From Rhizobium leguminosarum (lineage in GTDB: Bacteria; Pseudomonadota; Alphaproteobacteria; Rhizobiales; Rhizobiaceae): 64,000 bases of DNA. The stretch lies in NCBI RefSeq assembly GCF_004123835.1, contig NZ_MZMU01000003.1:248001-312000 (forward strand), in the 5' to 3' direction. Of this stretch, positions 45,317 to 54,400 are shown piece after piece. A model generated the notes under the pieces. The model ran no database searches, was not told the DNA's origin, and saw nothing but the letters and a program-made list of their open reading frames with translations. Position 1 is the stretch's first letter. The number at the start of each line of letters is the position of its first letter. The translations under genes and the position numbers were made by a program.

Positions 45317-46495
45317 ATGACGCTTGACTATAACTCTCTCTTGCTGGCGCTCGGCGTCTCCGCGGCATGCTTGGCCGTGACGCTGATGGGGAGTTGGATT
45401 GTCCGTCGCTCGGAAACCGTGCTGTTGACCGCCACCGTCGGCCTTGTCCTCGTCGTCAGCGGCATTTTCGTCTATAGCGCCTATGTCAATACACCGGCGA
45501 AATGGCTCGGCGTCGCCAATTTCGTGCTGTTTCAAGCCGGTTTTGCCACCATCTGGGGGGCCGGCAAACAATTCCTCACCGGCCGGGTGTCTCTCCTCGC
45601 CATTGCGATCCGCGCGCTTGCGGCGATGGTCTTCTCCGTCGTGCCGATGCTGGCAGGCTATGACGGCCTGGCCTTCATCGCCGACAATCTCGCCATCGCC
45701 CTTTTGCTCTTTGCCACCGCCCGGCAATATTGGCTCGCCCGTGCCGAAGCACCGGCGCCGCTCCTCGGCATCACGGTGCTTTATACGTTGACGGCGATCT
45801 CCTTCTTTCTCTGCGCCGCCGTGCTGATATCAGACGGCAAGCTGGTGCTCGGCAAAGCCCCCAGCAACTGGGCCGAAGATCTGAGCCTTGCCGTCTGCAT
45901 CGCCGGCATGACCGGGATCGGTGCGCTGTCGCTGGCGCTTCATCAATGGCGGCTCGCTGCCCGCCATCGTCTCGATGCGATCACCGATCCGCTGACCGGC
46001 CTGCTCAACCGCCGGGCCCTCTTCGACCAATACGGCACGCGCCCGATGGGAACGACCACCGCCGTCATCGTCTTCGATATCGACCATTTCAAATCCGTCA
46101 ACGATCGCTTCGGTCATGCCGCCGGCGACCGGGTGCTCAATGTCTTCGCCGGCGAACTTTCGGCCCATTGCCGCAGCGGCGACACCGCTGCCCGGCTCGG
46201 CGGCGAGGAATTCGTACTGGTGCTGAAGGAGATCATGCCCGGCCGGGCGGAACTCACGGCCGAGCGCATCCGCCGGGCGTTCGAGGCACGCGAGATCCAT
46301 ATCGACGACGAGGTGCTGACATGCACGGTCAGCGTCGGCGTCGCCCCCGGCCGTTCGAAGAGCTTGGATTTCGACACCATGCTGAGTGCCGCCGACAAGG
46401 CGCTCTACGTCGCCAAGCGCGCCGGCCGCAACCGGGTCGAGCTTGCCAGCTACCTCAAGGCGGTTCCCGTCGAGGCAACGCGCACCGCGTCTTGA
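45317..46495 (+). CDS. membrane diguanylate cyclase
   Basis: 392 residues. Six or seven membrane helices fill residues 1-215 (no periplasmic sensor of size), then a GGDEF domain with DIDHFKSVNDRFGHAAGD and RLGGEEFVLV. The I-site RxxD is not obvious. Makes c-di-GMP from GTP. AT-rich upstream region, monocistronic. Confidence 0.9.
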   Translation: MTLDYNSLLLALGVSAACLAVTLMGSWIVRRSETVLLTATVGLVLVVSGIFVYSAYVNTPAKWLGVANFVLFQAGFATIWGAGKQFLTGRVSLLAIAIRALAAMVFSVVPMLAGYDGLAFIADNLAIALLLFATARQYWLARAEAPAPLLGITVLYTLTAISFFLCAAVLISDGKLVLGKAPSNWAEDLSLAVCIAGMTGIGALSLALHQWRLAARHRLDAITDPLTGLLNRRALFDQYGTRPMGTTTAVIVFDIDHFKSVNDRFGHAAGDRVLNVFAGELSAHCRSGDTAARLGGEEFVLVLKEIMPGRAELTAERIRRAFEAREIHIDDEVLTCTVSVGVAPGRSKSLDFDTMLSAADKALYVAKRAGRNRVELASYLKAVPVEATRTAS

Positions 46496-46685
46496 TTCCT
46501 GACCGACCCTCTCATATTATCGCCCTCGGCCGGATGCGGCCAGCCGCCCTGCGACGCTTCTGCGTTATGGTGAATGCATCCAGACAACATCCTTCACATC
46601 CCTTGCCGTTTGGCGATCGATGGCGAACGGGTCAGCAGACGCGGGCACTGATCTTCCTGTTTGCCGCCAACGGAAGGATGACATC

Positions 46686-47222
46686 ATGCGCGATTTTCGC
46701 GATGCCAAGCTCATGGCAAAGACATTGCGGCAGGCCCTTGCCGACCGCGACATCTCGCTCACCCACAGCGAGACGCTCGAAATCGTCGCCCGGCAGTTCG
46801 GGCTCGATCAATGGAATCTTCTCTCGGCAAGGATCGATGCGGCAGGGGCTAGCCCTTCTGCCATCGGCATCGAGCCGCCGATGCCGATCTTCCGCATCTT
46901 CTCGGTCGAAAAGGCCATGGAGTTCTATTGCGGTTTTCTCGGCTTCCATCTCGATTGGGAGCACCGTTTCGGCGAAAATTTTCCGCTCTATTGCCAGGTC
47001 TCGCGCGACGGCATGGCGCTGCACCTCAGCGAACATTCCGGCGACGCCAGCCCCGGCGCCAAGGCCTTCGTCCGCGTCGCCAATGTCCGGGCCTATCACG
47101 CCGAACTTGCCGGCAAGGACTACCGCTACATGAAGCCCGGCGTCGAGGAAGCGCCGTGGGGACTGGAGATGACCGTCACCGACCCCTTCAGCAACCGCAT
47201 CGCCTTTTGCGAGCAGACATAG
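46686..47222 (+). CDS. glyoxalase/bleomycin-resistance superfamily protein with helical N-terminus
   Basis: 178 residues. Residues 1-60 form a helical domain (MAKTLRQALADRDISLTHSE, then VARQFGLDQWNLLSA) found in glyoxalase-related proteins. Residues 65-178 are one VOC module (FRIFSVEKAMEFYCGFLGFH; ALHLSEHSGD; MTVTDPFSNRIAFCE). Metal ligands His/Glu look present. Substrate unknown. GGAAGGATGAC precedes the ATG. Confidence 0.85.
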   Translation: MRDFRDAKLMAKTLRQALADRDISLTHSETLEIVARQFGLDQWNLLSARIDAAGASPSAIGIEPPMPIFRIFSVEKAMEFYCGFLGFHLDWEHRFGENFPLYCQVSRDGMALHLSEHSGDASPGAKAFVRVANVRAYHAELAGKDYRYMKPGVEEAPWGLEMTVTDPFSNRIAFCEQT

Positions 47223-47682
47223 TCGGTGAACTTCTCTTTCGTCACGCTCCGGCTGAGGAGAGACGCAAGGCGCGGCCACATGTCTCTTCTCCCCGGCGGG
47301 GAGAAGGTGCCGGCAGGCGGTTGAGGGGGTGAGCGGCGAAGCCGCGAATGCTCGTAGCGCAAGCGAATGGCATGAATGGCATGCCGTGCCGCCCCCTCAT
47401 CCGACCCTTCGGGCCACCTTCTCCCCGCTGGGGAGAAGAGGGAAACGGCGGCACCCTCCAACGTACCTCATCCTGAGGTGCGCAGCCCGCAGGGCGAAGC
47501 CTCGAAGGACACGCCGCAACGCTGCTTCTCGCATAGATCCGACGCCGGAACGCCCGCCTCGTCCGTCGAGGCCCCTTGCGGGGCACCTCAGGATGAGGCT
47601 CTCTTGAATGCCGGAGCTCCGGGGCGCTGGCGTGGGACGGCGCCATGAGGTCCCGCGGGCATTCCCTGCCGAGAGGAGCAAA
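47223..47682. repeat. RIME pair and third copy of the 145-bp palindrome
   Basis: 47278-47455 holds two RIME units in opposite orientation (CTTCTCCCCGGCGGGGAGAA and CTTCTCCCCGCTGGGGAGAA). 47466-47614 is the palindrome also seen at 24447 and 28613, with a longer inner part. No gene. Confidence 0.85.
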
Positions 47683-47922
47683 ATGAAATACCTTCCAGTC
47701 TTAGTCCTAACGTTTCTGTCGATTTTTTTCGGATGGTTATTCTATGAAAGGTACTGGAAGTTCCGAGATTGCATATCGCAGGCCCTATCCAGCTGCCTCA
47801 CTCCCGAGGGTGACAACCTGACGCAAGGCGGTTTTCAGTGGGGCATTTTCGCAGGCTTGTTCTTGTTGCTCGCTGTGATCTTCGCCTGGCGCGCGTTCCG
47901 CGCCCGGGATGCTGGCAAATAG
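47683..47922 (+). CDS. small membrane protein
   Basis: 79 residues with two membrane helices (LPVLVLTFLSIFFGWLFYER and FQWGIFAGLFLLLAVIFAWR) and a loop with two Cys (RDCISQALSSCLTP) that could be periplasmic and disulfide-bonded. AGAGGAGCAAA precedes the ATG. Unknown function. Confidence 0.65.
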   Translation: MKYLPVLVLTFLSIFFGWLFYERYWKFRDCISQALSSCLTPEGDNLTQGGFQWGIFAGLFLLLAVIFAWRAFRARDAGK

Positions 47923-47969
47923 CCGTAGCGGCCCAACGTCGCCTTCCGCGCCACGCGTCGGATTCTCTC

Positions 47970-48599
47970 CTAGCCGGCGGAATGCGGGTCGATGCTATAG
48001 GGATAGACCGGATAATCGGCGCCGATGGCATCTCGAACGCCGTCAGACCAGGCGACGAAGGCGGGATAGGCTGCGAGAGAAAGGCCGCAATCCTCGGCCC
48101 GGTGGCTATAGGCGTAAACCGCGATATCGGCGATCGTCAGCTCCTGGCCGACAAGAAACCGGCTGTCTGTGAGGCCGCGATCGATGGCGGCGAGCGCACG
48201 GGCTGCGGCTTCGCGCTTGCCCGCAACCATGTTCTGGTTACGCTCCAGCCGTCCCGTCAACGTCCAGAAGCGCAGCGAGCCGATGACCGGCTCGACATGA
48301 TACTGTTCGAAGAACAGCCATTGCATGACCTTGGCGCGCTGATAGTGGTCTGACGGCAGGAAGCGCGTGCCCTCGGCGAGAAAAGTGAGGATCGCATTGG
48401 ATTCGGCGATCGGCCGACCATCATCGAGTTCGAGAGCCGGGATGGCGCCCACCGGATTGAGTTTCAGGAACGCCTCGGTGCGGCTCTCGCCCTCGAAGAT
48501 CGATACCATGCGACTGCGGTAGGGCATGTCGAGCAGGCCGAGCAAAACCCGGACCTTCCAGCCATTTTGCGACGGCAGATAATCGTGAAGCGTAAACAT
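47970..48599 (-). CDS. glutathione S-transferase
   Basis: 209 residues. Thioredoxin-like N-terminal domain (MFTLHDYLPSQNGWKVRVLL; NPVGAIPALELDDGRPIAES with the cis-Pro and the glutathione-binding ES) and an all-helical C-terminal domain (GQELTIADIAVYAYSH). The start at 48599 follows AAAGGACCGTC. Probably detoxification; class not clear. Confidence 0.9.
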   Translation of the reverse strand: MFTLHDYLPSQNGWKVRVLLGLLDMPYRSRMVSIFEGESRTEAFLKLNPVGAIPALELDDGRPIAESNAILTFLAEGTRFLPSDHYQRAKVMQWLFFEQYHVEPVIGSLRFWTLTGRLERNQNMVAGKREAAARALAAIDRGLTDSRFLVGQELTIADIAVYAYSHRAEDCGLSLAAYPAFVAWSDGVRDAIGADYPVYPYSIDPHSAG

Positions 48600-48696
48600 G
48601 ACGGTCCTTTCGCGGCAATTGCTCAACATTGCATGCCGGCTCGGAATCAACCACCCGATTCCTGAAAGGCGCGTCGGATCGTCGGGAAGCAATCAT

Positions 48697-49179
48697 TCAG
48701 ACGATCATCAGCGCCCGCACGAAGGCGGCCGAGGCCAGCAGCGAGGCGATCGTCCGCACATGGTTCCACCACGTCCAGTCCCTGACATAGCCGGTCCAGA
48801 GCTGAACCGCTTCCGGCCCGTTGCCGGCGACCTTCGCCAGCGCATCGTTCATCGGCACGTTGAAGATGATGGTCGAGACGAAGGAGGCGAAGATGTAGAG
48901 GGCTGCACCCGCCAGCATCAGCGCAGAGGCCCCACCGCGCCAGTCGATCAGGGCGAGCACGGCGATGACGATGCAGAGGATCGCCGTCGGCACGAAGAGG
49001 CCCATGAAGGGCGAGCGGACGATCGTCACGTTGATCGAGTTCATCGCCGCGATGCCTTGCTCCGCCGGGATGCGCGAGAAGGCGGTCATGATGAAGGTCG
49101 AGAAGGCGAAGAAGATGCCGGCGACGAGGCCGCTTCCGATCGCCGCCGCCACGAGGGAGAGGATCAGGATGCTCTGCAT
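48697..49179 (-). CDS. DUF1772 (anthrone oxygenase-like) membrane protein
   Basis: 160 residues, four membrane helices. GIFFAFSTFIMTAF, FVSTIIFNVPMNDAL and WTWWNHVRTIASLLA match DUF1772. The ATG at 49179 comes right after the stop of the NmrA gene (49182), so they are co-translated. Role unknown. Confidence 0.85.
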   Translation of the reverse strand: MQSILILSLVAAAIGSGLVAGIFFAFSTFIMTAFSRIPAEQGIAAMNSINVTIVRSPFMGLFVPTAILCIVIAVLALIDWRGGASALMLAGAALYIFASFVSTIIFNVPMNDALAKVAGNGPEAVQLWTGYVRDWTWWNHVRTIASLLASAAFVRALMIV

Positions 49180-49181
49180 GA

Positions 49182-50024
49182 TCAGGCGCTCCATAGTCCG
49201 GTTGCCGCGGTCCGGCGGGCATATTGGCTGAAATCGGTGGCGGGGCGGCCGAGAATTTCGGCGACACCGCCCATCACATTGGAATTGCGCCCATCGAGCA
49301 CCTGGCCGAAGAGCTCCTCCAGAAGATCGATCAGGCCCTGCGGCAGGCCGGCGGCGGCAAGCCCGCCGGTGAAATCCGCCATCGACACCTGCTCATATTC
49401 GATAGGACGCCCGGCGACCGCGGCGACCGCGGCGATCTCGGCGATCTCGGCGACCGCCTGCCGGAATGTCAGCGCCCGCGGGCCGGTCAACTCGTAAGTT
49501 TGGTTGCGGTGGCGCGGATCGGTCAAGGCGGCGACGGCGGCATCGGCGATGTCGTCGGCATCGATGAAAGGTTCGCCGATCTCGCCCGCCGGCAATTGCA
49601 GCCGGCCGCCAATGATCTGCTCGGCAAAGGCGCCCTCGCTGAAGTTCTGGCAGAACCAGGAGGCGCGCAGAATGGTGGTGTTTATGCCGGAGGCCGTCAG
49701 CGCCGCTTCGCTCCGCTGCGCGCCCTCTTCGCCGCGGCCGGAGAGCAGCACGATATGCTCAAGGCCGCATTCCACAGCGACCTTGGCGAGCGCTTCGATC
49801 GCTTCCGCCGCCCAGGCGACGGCAAGGTCCGGCTGGAAGGCGACATAGGCGCTCGATGCGCCCTCAAGCGCGCCGCGCCAGCTCGACCTGTCCTCCCAGT
49901 CGAAGGGCCGTGCGCTGGAGCGCGATGCCGCGCGAACGGTGAGGCCACGCTCTTCCAGACGCTTGATGATGCGGCCGCCGGTCTTTCCCGATCCACCGAC
50001 GAGGACGATTTCGGAAGTCTGCAT
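49182..50024 (-). CDS. NmrA-like atypical SDR
   Basis: 280 residues. IVLVGGSGKTGGRIIKRLEE is the NAD(P) loop (GxxGxxG) and the YxxxK motif is missing, as in NmrA/HSCARG-type redox-sensing or quinone reductase proteins. ADDIADAAVAALTDPRH and AIAEIAAVAAVAGRP-type helices follow. GGGAGGAGTTTGAC precedes the ATG. First gene of a two-gene unit, divergent from a TetR gene. Confidence 0.86.
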   Translation of the reverse strand: MQTSEIVLVGGSGKTGGRIIKRLEERGLTVRAASRSSARPFDWEDRSSWRGALEGASSAYVAFQPDLAVAWAAEAIEALAKVAVECGLEHIVLLSGRGEEGAQRSEAALTASGINTTILRASWFCQNFSEGAFAEQIIGGRLQLPAGEIGEPFIDADDIADAAVAALTDPRHRNQTYELTGPRALTFRQAVAEIAEIAAVAAVAGRPIEYEQVSMADFTGGLAAAGLPQGLIDLLEELFGQVLDGRNSNVMGGVAEILGRPATDFSQYARRTAATGLWSA

Positions 50025-50048
50025 GTCAAACTCCTCCCAAATTTTTAA

Positions 50049-50095
50049 AACAAGAGAAACTCTCTCGTTTGCCAAATGAGATAATCTCTCTTATT
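50049..50095. promoter_or_regulatory. two palindromic TetR-type operators
   Basis: AACAAGAGAAACTCTCTCGTT and AATGAGATAATCTCTCTTATT style sites lie side by side between the NmrA and TetR genes (AGAGA/TCTCT arms). They would cover both promoters. Confidence 0.6.
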
Positions 50096-50124
50096 TTGTT
50101 TGTCAACGTGGAAAAGGAGAGAGA

Positions 50125-50781
50125 ATGTCGGAACAGCCGGTCGCAACGCGCAGGCGCCAGCAGGAGTCTACCGGCCAGCTGCGCCGCATCCCCAGGCAGC
50201 AGCGCGGCCGCGAGCGCTTCGAAAAGATCCTCACTGTGGCCGCCGAGCTGATCGAAAGCCATGGCAGCGACGGCCTGAAGATGAGCGAGATCGTCGAAAA
50301 GGCCGGTCTCTCCTTCGGCGCCCTCTACCAATATTTCCCCGACAAGACCTCGATCATCCGGACATTGGTCGAGCGCTTCAACGAGCAGGGCAGGCGGTGC
50401 GTCGAAGAGGAACTGGCGAAGGTGACCGATGCTGCGGCCCTGCAGGGCGCGCTCGCCAATATCGCCGATGAATATTACGCCTTCTTCCGCCGCGAGCCCG
50501 TCATGCGCGACATCTGGCATGCGACCCATACCGACAAGCTGCTGCAGCAGGTCGATGCCGAGGACATGGAATTTCATGCCCAGGCATTTCTCGCCGTCCT
50601 TATCCGTCTATGGCCGGATCGCGACCGCAAGGAGCTGCTCGCAATCGCCCGGTTGACGATGCAGCTGCTTGCCGCCGCCGTGCGTTATGCCGTGTCGCTG
50701 GATGCGGAGGAGGGCGAGAGGGCGCTTGCCCTGTTCAAGAAAATGCAGATCGTTGATATCGGCCGCCTGCTGCAGCAATAG
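50125..50781 (+). CDS. TetR/AcrR family regulator
   Basis: 218 residues. Long basic N-terminus (RRQQESTGQLRRIPRQQRGR), then the helix-turn-helix VAAELIESHGSDGLKMSEIV and EKAGLSFGALYQYFPDK. C-terminal domain helical, ligand unknown. Divergent from the NmrA/DUF1772 unit with shared operators. Confidence 0.9.
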   Translation: MSEQPVATRRRQQESTGQLRRIPRQQRGRERFEKILTVAAELIESHGSDGLKMSEIVEKAGLSFGALYQYFPDKTSIIRTLVERFNEQGRRCVEEELAKVTDAAALQGALANIADEYYAFFRREPVMRDIWHATHTDKLLQQVDAEDMEFHAQAFLAVLIRLWPDRDRKELLAIARLTMQLLAAAVRYAVSLDAEEGERALALFKKMQIVDIGRLLQQ

Positions 50782-50853
50782 CCCCGCCTTTCGTCTGGAA
50801 ACGTCGGGCTCTTGCTGCTATTCCCGCAAGGATCCAAGCCGAAGGAGAGCCGC

Positions 50854-51543
50854 ATGATCCAGACCACATTTCCCGATCGCGCCGTGATGGCCGAATTGCT
50901 GGCCAAGATGCTCTGGGAGATCAAGGCGGTGCATTTCAATGCCGCTCACCCCTATAAACTCTCCTCCGGCATGGCGAGCCCGGTCTATATCGATTGCCGC
51001 AAGCTGCTCTCCTTCCCGCGCATCCGCTCGACGGTGATGGATTTCGCCGCCAGCACCCTGCTGCGCGATGCCGGTTTCGAGCAGTTCGATTGCATCGCCG
51101 GCGGCGAGACCGCCGGCATTCCCTTCGCCGCCCTGCTTGCCGATCGTCTCGGCCTGCCGATGATCTATGTCCGCAAGCAGCCGAAGGGCCATGGCCGCAA
51201 TGCCCAGATCGAAGGCAACATGCCGGAAGGGTCGCGCGTGCTGGTCATCGAAGACCTGACGACGGCAGGTGGCAGCATGTTCAAGTTCATCGATGCGGTC
51301 CGTGCCGCCGGCGGCATCGTCGATCACGGCATCGCCCTGTTCTTCTACGGCATATTCGGTGAGCAGCGCTTTGCCGATGGCAAGGTCAGGCTGCATCACA
51401 TCGCCACCTGGCGCAATGTTCTGGCCGTTGCCAGAGAACAGAAGCTCTTTGACGACAAGACGCTGTCGGAAGTCGAGGCCTTCCTCGATGCGCCGCTGGC
51501 CTGGTCGGTAAGGAATGGCGGGGTTAGTGAGCTTTCGCTCTAG
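50854..51543 (+). CDS. pyrE: orotate phosphoribosyltransferase
   Basis: 229 residues. Makes orotidine-5'-phosphate from orotate and PRPP. PRPP loop [16 protein letters not shown], flexible loop with [17 protein letters not shown], and [15 protein letters not shown] are intact. Starts at the ATG after GGAGAGCCGC. frk follows 61 bases on in the same direction. Confidence 0.95.
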   Translation: MIQTTFPDRAVMAELLAKMLWEIKAVHFNAAHPYKLSSGMASPVYIDCRKLLSFPRIRSTVMDFAASTLLRDAGFEQFDCIAGGETAGIPFAALLADRLGLPMIYVRKQPKGHGRNAQIEGNMPEGSRVLVIEDLTTAGGSMFKFIDAVRAAGGIVDHGIALFFYGIFGEQRFADGKVRLHHIATWRNVLAVAREQKLFDDKTLSEVEAFLDAPLAWSVRNGGVSELSL

Positions 51544-51604
51544 ATAGTTGACAAAAGCTCGCTTAATCGGTTGATGAACACATAAGTGTTGTTGGAGGAA
51601 TACG

Positions 51605-52531
51605 ATGATTTTGTGCTGCGGCGAAGCCTTGATCGACATGCTGCCGAGGGACACGACGCTGGGCGAAAAGGGTTTTGCGCCCTATGCCGGCGGCGCGATC
51701 TTCAACACCGCGATCGCGCTCGGCCGCCTCGGCATCCCCACGGCCTTCTTCACCGGCATCGCCGATGACATGATGGGCGAAATCCTGCTCGAGACGCTGA
51801 AGGCGAGCAATGTCGATTACAGCCCCTGCGCCATCACGTCGCGTCCCTCGACCATCGCCTTCGTCAAGCTGGTGAACGGCCAGGCGACCTATGCCTTCTA
51901 CGACGAGGGCACGGCGGGCCGGATGATCACCACGGCCGACCTGCCTATTCTCGGCGACGATTGCGAAGCCTTACACTTCGGCGCGATCAGCCTGATCCCG
52001 AGCCCCTGCGGCGAAACTTACGAAGCGCTGCTCGACCGGGAAGCCGCACGCCGCGTCATCTCGCTCGATCCGAATATCCGTCCCGGTTTCATCAAGGACA
52101 AGCCGTCGCATATGGCCCGCATCAAGCGCATGGCCGCGAAAGCCGACATCGTCAAATTCTCCGACGAGGACCTCGAATGGTTCGGCCTGCAGGGCGACCA
52201 TGATGCGCTCGCCGCCCACTGGCTGAACCACGGCGCCAAGCTCGTCGTCATCACCAAGGGCGCGGAAGGCGCTTCCGGTTATACCAAGGATCGCAAGGTG
52301 ACGGTGCCGAGTGAGCGCGTCACCGTCGTCGACACGGTCGGCGCCGGCGATACCTTCGATGCTGGCATCCTGGCATCGCTGAAGATGGATAATCTGCTCA
52401 CCAAGGCACAGGTGGCCTCGCTCGATGAGCAGGCGCTGCGCAACGCCCTGGCGCTGGGTGCGAAGGCGGCGGCCGTCACCGTATCGCGTGCTGGCGCCAA
52501 TCCGCCTTGGGCGAAAGAGATTGGGCTTTAA
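51605..52531 (+). CDS. frk: fructokinase (PfkB family)
   Basis: 308 residues. ATP + fructose to fructose-6-phosphate. FAPYAGGAIFNTAIALGRLG near the N-terminus and TVGAGDTFDAGILASL with the catalytic Asp mark the PfkB fold. Linked to the fructose transporter operon and pgi, as in S. meliloti. GGAGGAATACG precedes the ATG. Confidence 0.93.
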   Translation: MILCCGEALIDMLPRDTTLGEKGFAPYAGGAIFNTAIALGRLGIPTAFFTGIADDMMGEILLETLKASNVDYSPCAITSRPSTIAFVKLVNGQATYAFYDEGTAGRMITTADLPILGDDCEALHFGAISLIPSPCGETYEALLDREAARRVISLDPNIRPGFIKDKPSHMARIKRMAAKADIVKFSDEDLEWFGLQGDHDALAAHWLNHGAKLVVITKGAEGASGYTKDRKVTVPSERVTVVDTVGAGDTFDAGILASLKMDNLLTKAQVASLDEQALRNALALGAKAAAVTVSRAGANPPWAKEIGL

Positions 52532-52603
52532 GCGAGCCAGCCTCTGCCCCTCGCGCTTGCCACTGGCGTCGCGAGACCCGTCAATGTGGGAAGGGTGTGC
52601 CGT

Positions 52604-52745
52604 GCGGCCCCCTCATCCGCCTGCCGGCACCTTCTCCCCGAGGGGAGAAGAGATATGCGGCAACGTCTCGATTCCCTCTTCTCCCCAGCGGGGAGAAGGT
52701 GCCCGTAGGGCGGATGAGGGGGCCGGCGAAGCCGGTCTTTCCAAC
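52604..52745. repeat. RIME pair
   Basis: CCCCTCATCCGCCTGCCGGC...CTTCTCCCCGAGGGGAGAAG and a second inverted unit CTTCTCCCCAGCGGGGAGAA. The 52532-52833 gap has no gene. Confidence 0.85.
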
Positions 52746-52833
52746 AATACCCATGCGAGCTTCGATCACGCCGGCATCGGCTTGACATCATGTTCTGACG
52801 CCACGCCAGCCCGGGATTTGCTCTTGCTCATGC

Positions 52834-53220
52834 CTACTCTTTCGCGCGGGTGCGCGCCTTGCTTTCCTTCTTGATCGGCCGACCGACCGGGCAGACCTCC
52901 TGCACGAAGCCATTAAGCGTGTTGACGAGATTGTTCTCGATCAAGGAATAGTGGACGAACTGGCCCTGTTTTTCTCGTCTGATCAGACCTGCAGCTTCGA
53001 GGATGGAAAGATGCTGCGAAACCGCTGGCTTGGACATGCTGAAGCGGTCAGCGATCTCGCCAGCGGTCAGACCCGATGCCGAGAGATAGGCGAGGATCTT
53101 CCGGCGCGGCGCACTGGAAAGCGCGTGGAATACCCGCTGGGCGGCGCTGACGGAGCGGCCTTCTACGGTGTCATCGAAAGTCTCTTCGTCCAAGTCCGGT
53201 CTCCGTGCCTTCGGCATCAT
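52834..53220 (-). CDS. ArsR-family (SdpR-type) regulator
   Basis: 128 residues. Winged helix RVFHALSSAPRRKILAYLSA, then TAGEIADRFSMSKPAVSQHL and LIRREKQGQFVHYSLIE; no Cys metal-binding pair in the helix, so not a simple metal sensor. Divergent from the desaturase gene with a palindrome between. Probably represses itself and the desaturase. Confidence 0.88.
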   Translation of the reverse strand: MMPKARRPDLDEETFDDTVEGRSVSAAQRVFHALSSAPRRKILAYLSASGLTAGEIADRFSMSKPAVSQHLSILEAAGLIRREKQGQFVHYSLIENNLVNTLNGFVQEVCPVGRPIKKESKARTRAKE

Positions 53221-53238
53221 CGCATCGATCCGTTAATC

Positions 53239-53266
53239 AATTAAGCAATTAATGCATTGCTTAATT
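53239..53266. promoter_or_regulatory. putative ArsR operator
   Basis: Perfect 11-bp arms AATTAAGCAAT / ATTGCTTAATT around TAATGC, directly upstream of the ArsR start and in the divergent promoter region. Confidence 0.65.
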
Positions 53267-53362
53267 CTTTCCGTTCGTGCAAAGTAATTAGATAATTCCT
53301 TAAATAATGAATTGGTAGGCGATGTTCAAGTAGAGAATGCGCCCGATGGGAAGGAGTTTGTC

Positions 53363-54325
53363 ATGAGCAGTATTTCCACTGGACGAATGATCGACAACGG
53401 GAGCGATCCGGTGAAGGGCAGAGTGGTCTGGATGCCCGCAAAGTCGATCTGGATCACCGCCATGACCTTGATTGCCATCATTGGTGGCCCGCTGACCTTC
53501 ACCTGGAGCGCCTTTGCCGTCTTTATCCTCCTGACCGCCATCACGATCTGCCTTGGTCATTCGGTCGGCATGCACCGGCTGCTGATCCATCGCTCATTCA
53601 GCACTCATATCTGGATAGAGCACTTTCTCGTCTATCTCGGTACGCTGGTCGGCATGGCCGGCCCCTTCGGCATGATCTACGCGCACGACATTCGCGACTG
53701 GGCGCAACGGCAGCGAGACTGCCATGACCTCTATGCCCATCGGCGGCCTTTCTTCATCGATGCCTTCTGGCAGATGCATTGCATCGTGGTGCTGGAGCAT
53801 CCGCCGCGTTTCGTCCTCGAGGAGCGCGAGCGGCGCGACCGCTTCTATCGTTTCCTGGAGGCGACATGGATGGCGCAGCAGGTTCCCTTGGGACTCGTGC
53901 TCTTCGCGCTTGGCGGGCTGCCGTGGGTGGTCTGGGGTATTGCCGTGCGGATATCGGTGTCGCTGACCGGACACTGGCTGGTCGGTCATTTCGCGCATCG
54001 AGACGGCCATCAGGGCTGGAGCGTCGATGATGTCGCGGTGCAGGGTTATAACCTCCCGCGTTTCGGGCTGGTGACCTTTGGCGAGAGCTTCCATGGCAAC
54101 CATCACGCCTTTCCGGATTCGGCGCGGCTCGGCATCGAGCCGGGGCAGCTGGATCTCGGTTGGTATTTCATCCGGCTGCTGGCAAGGCTCGGTCTGGCTT
54201 CGGCGATCAAGCTCCCACACATGATCGTCCCAAGGCGGGGGTTGAGACGCATCGACGCAACTGAAACGGCGGGTGACGGTCATCCGCCGCATCACGCAGC
54301 AGGTCACGCAGAATCTTGCCCGTGA
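53363..54325 (+). CDS. fatty acid (acyl-CoA) desaturase
   Basis: 320 residues, membrane di-iron enzyme. His boxes: GHSVGMHRLLIHRSF, HDIRDWAQRQRDCHD and ESFHGNHHAFPDS. Four membrane helices. Inserts a double bond into fatty acyl chains, likely under the divergent ArsR regulator. The C-terminal His/Pro-rich tail is unlike the family core. AAGGAGTTTGTC precedes the ATG. Confidence 0.88.
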   Translation: MSSISTGRMIDNGSDPVKGRVVWMPAKSIWITAMTLIAIIGGPLTFTWSAFAVFILLTAITICLGHSVGMHRLLIHRSFSTHIWIEHFLVYLGTLVGMAGPFGMIYAHDIRDWAQRQRDCHDLYAHRRPFFIDAFWQMHCIVVLEHPPRFVLEERERRDRFYRFLEATWMAQQVPLGLVLFALGGLPWVVWGIAVRISVSLTGHWLVGHFAHRDGHQGWSVDDVAVQGYNLPRFGLVTFGESFHGNHHAFPDSARLGIEPGQLDLGWYFIRLLARLGLASAIKLPHMIVPRRGLRRIDATETAGDGHPPHHAAGHAESCP

Positions 54326-54400
54326 ATGCCTCCTCCTTGCGGCAACGTCTCGATTCTCTCTTCTTCCCTCCGGTCCGAAGGACGGGTCGATGCCGATCGA

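Noticed and set aside
47278-47614. Possible CRISPR array, because repeats recur at short distance
   Set aside because: The repeats are inverted palindromic intergenic elements of unequal size, with no regular spacers and no cas genes nearby.
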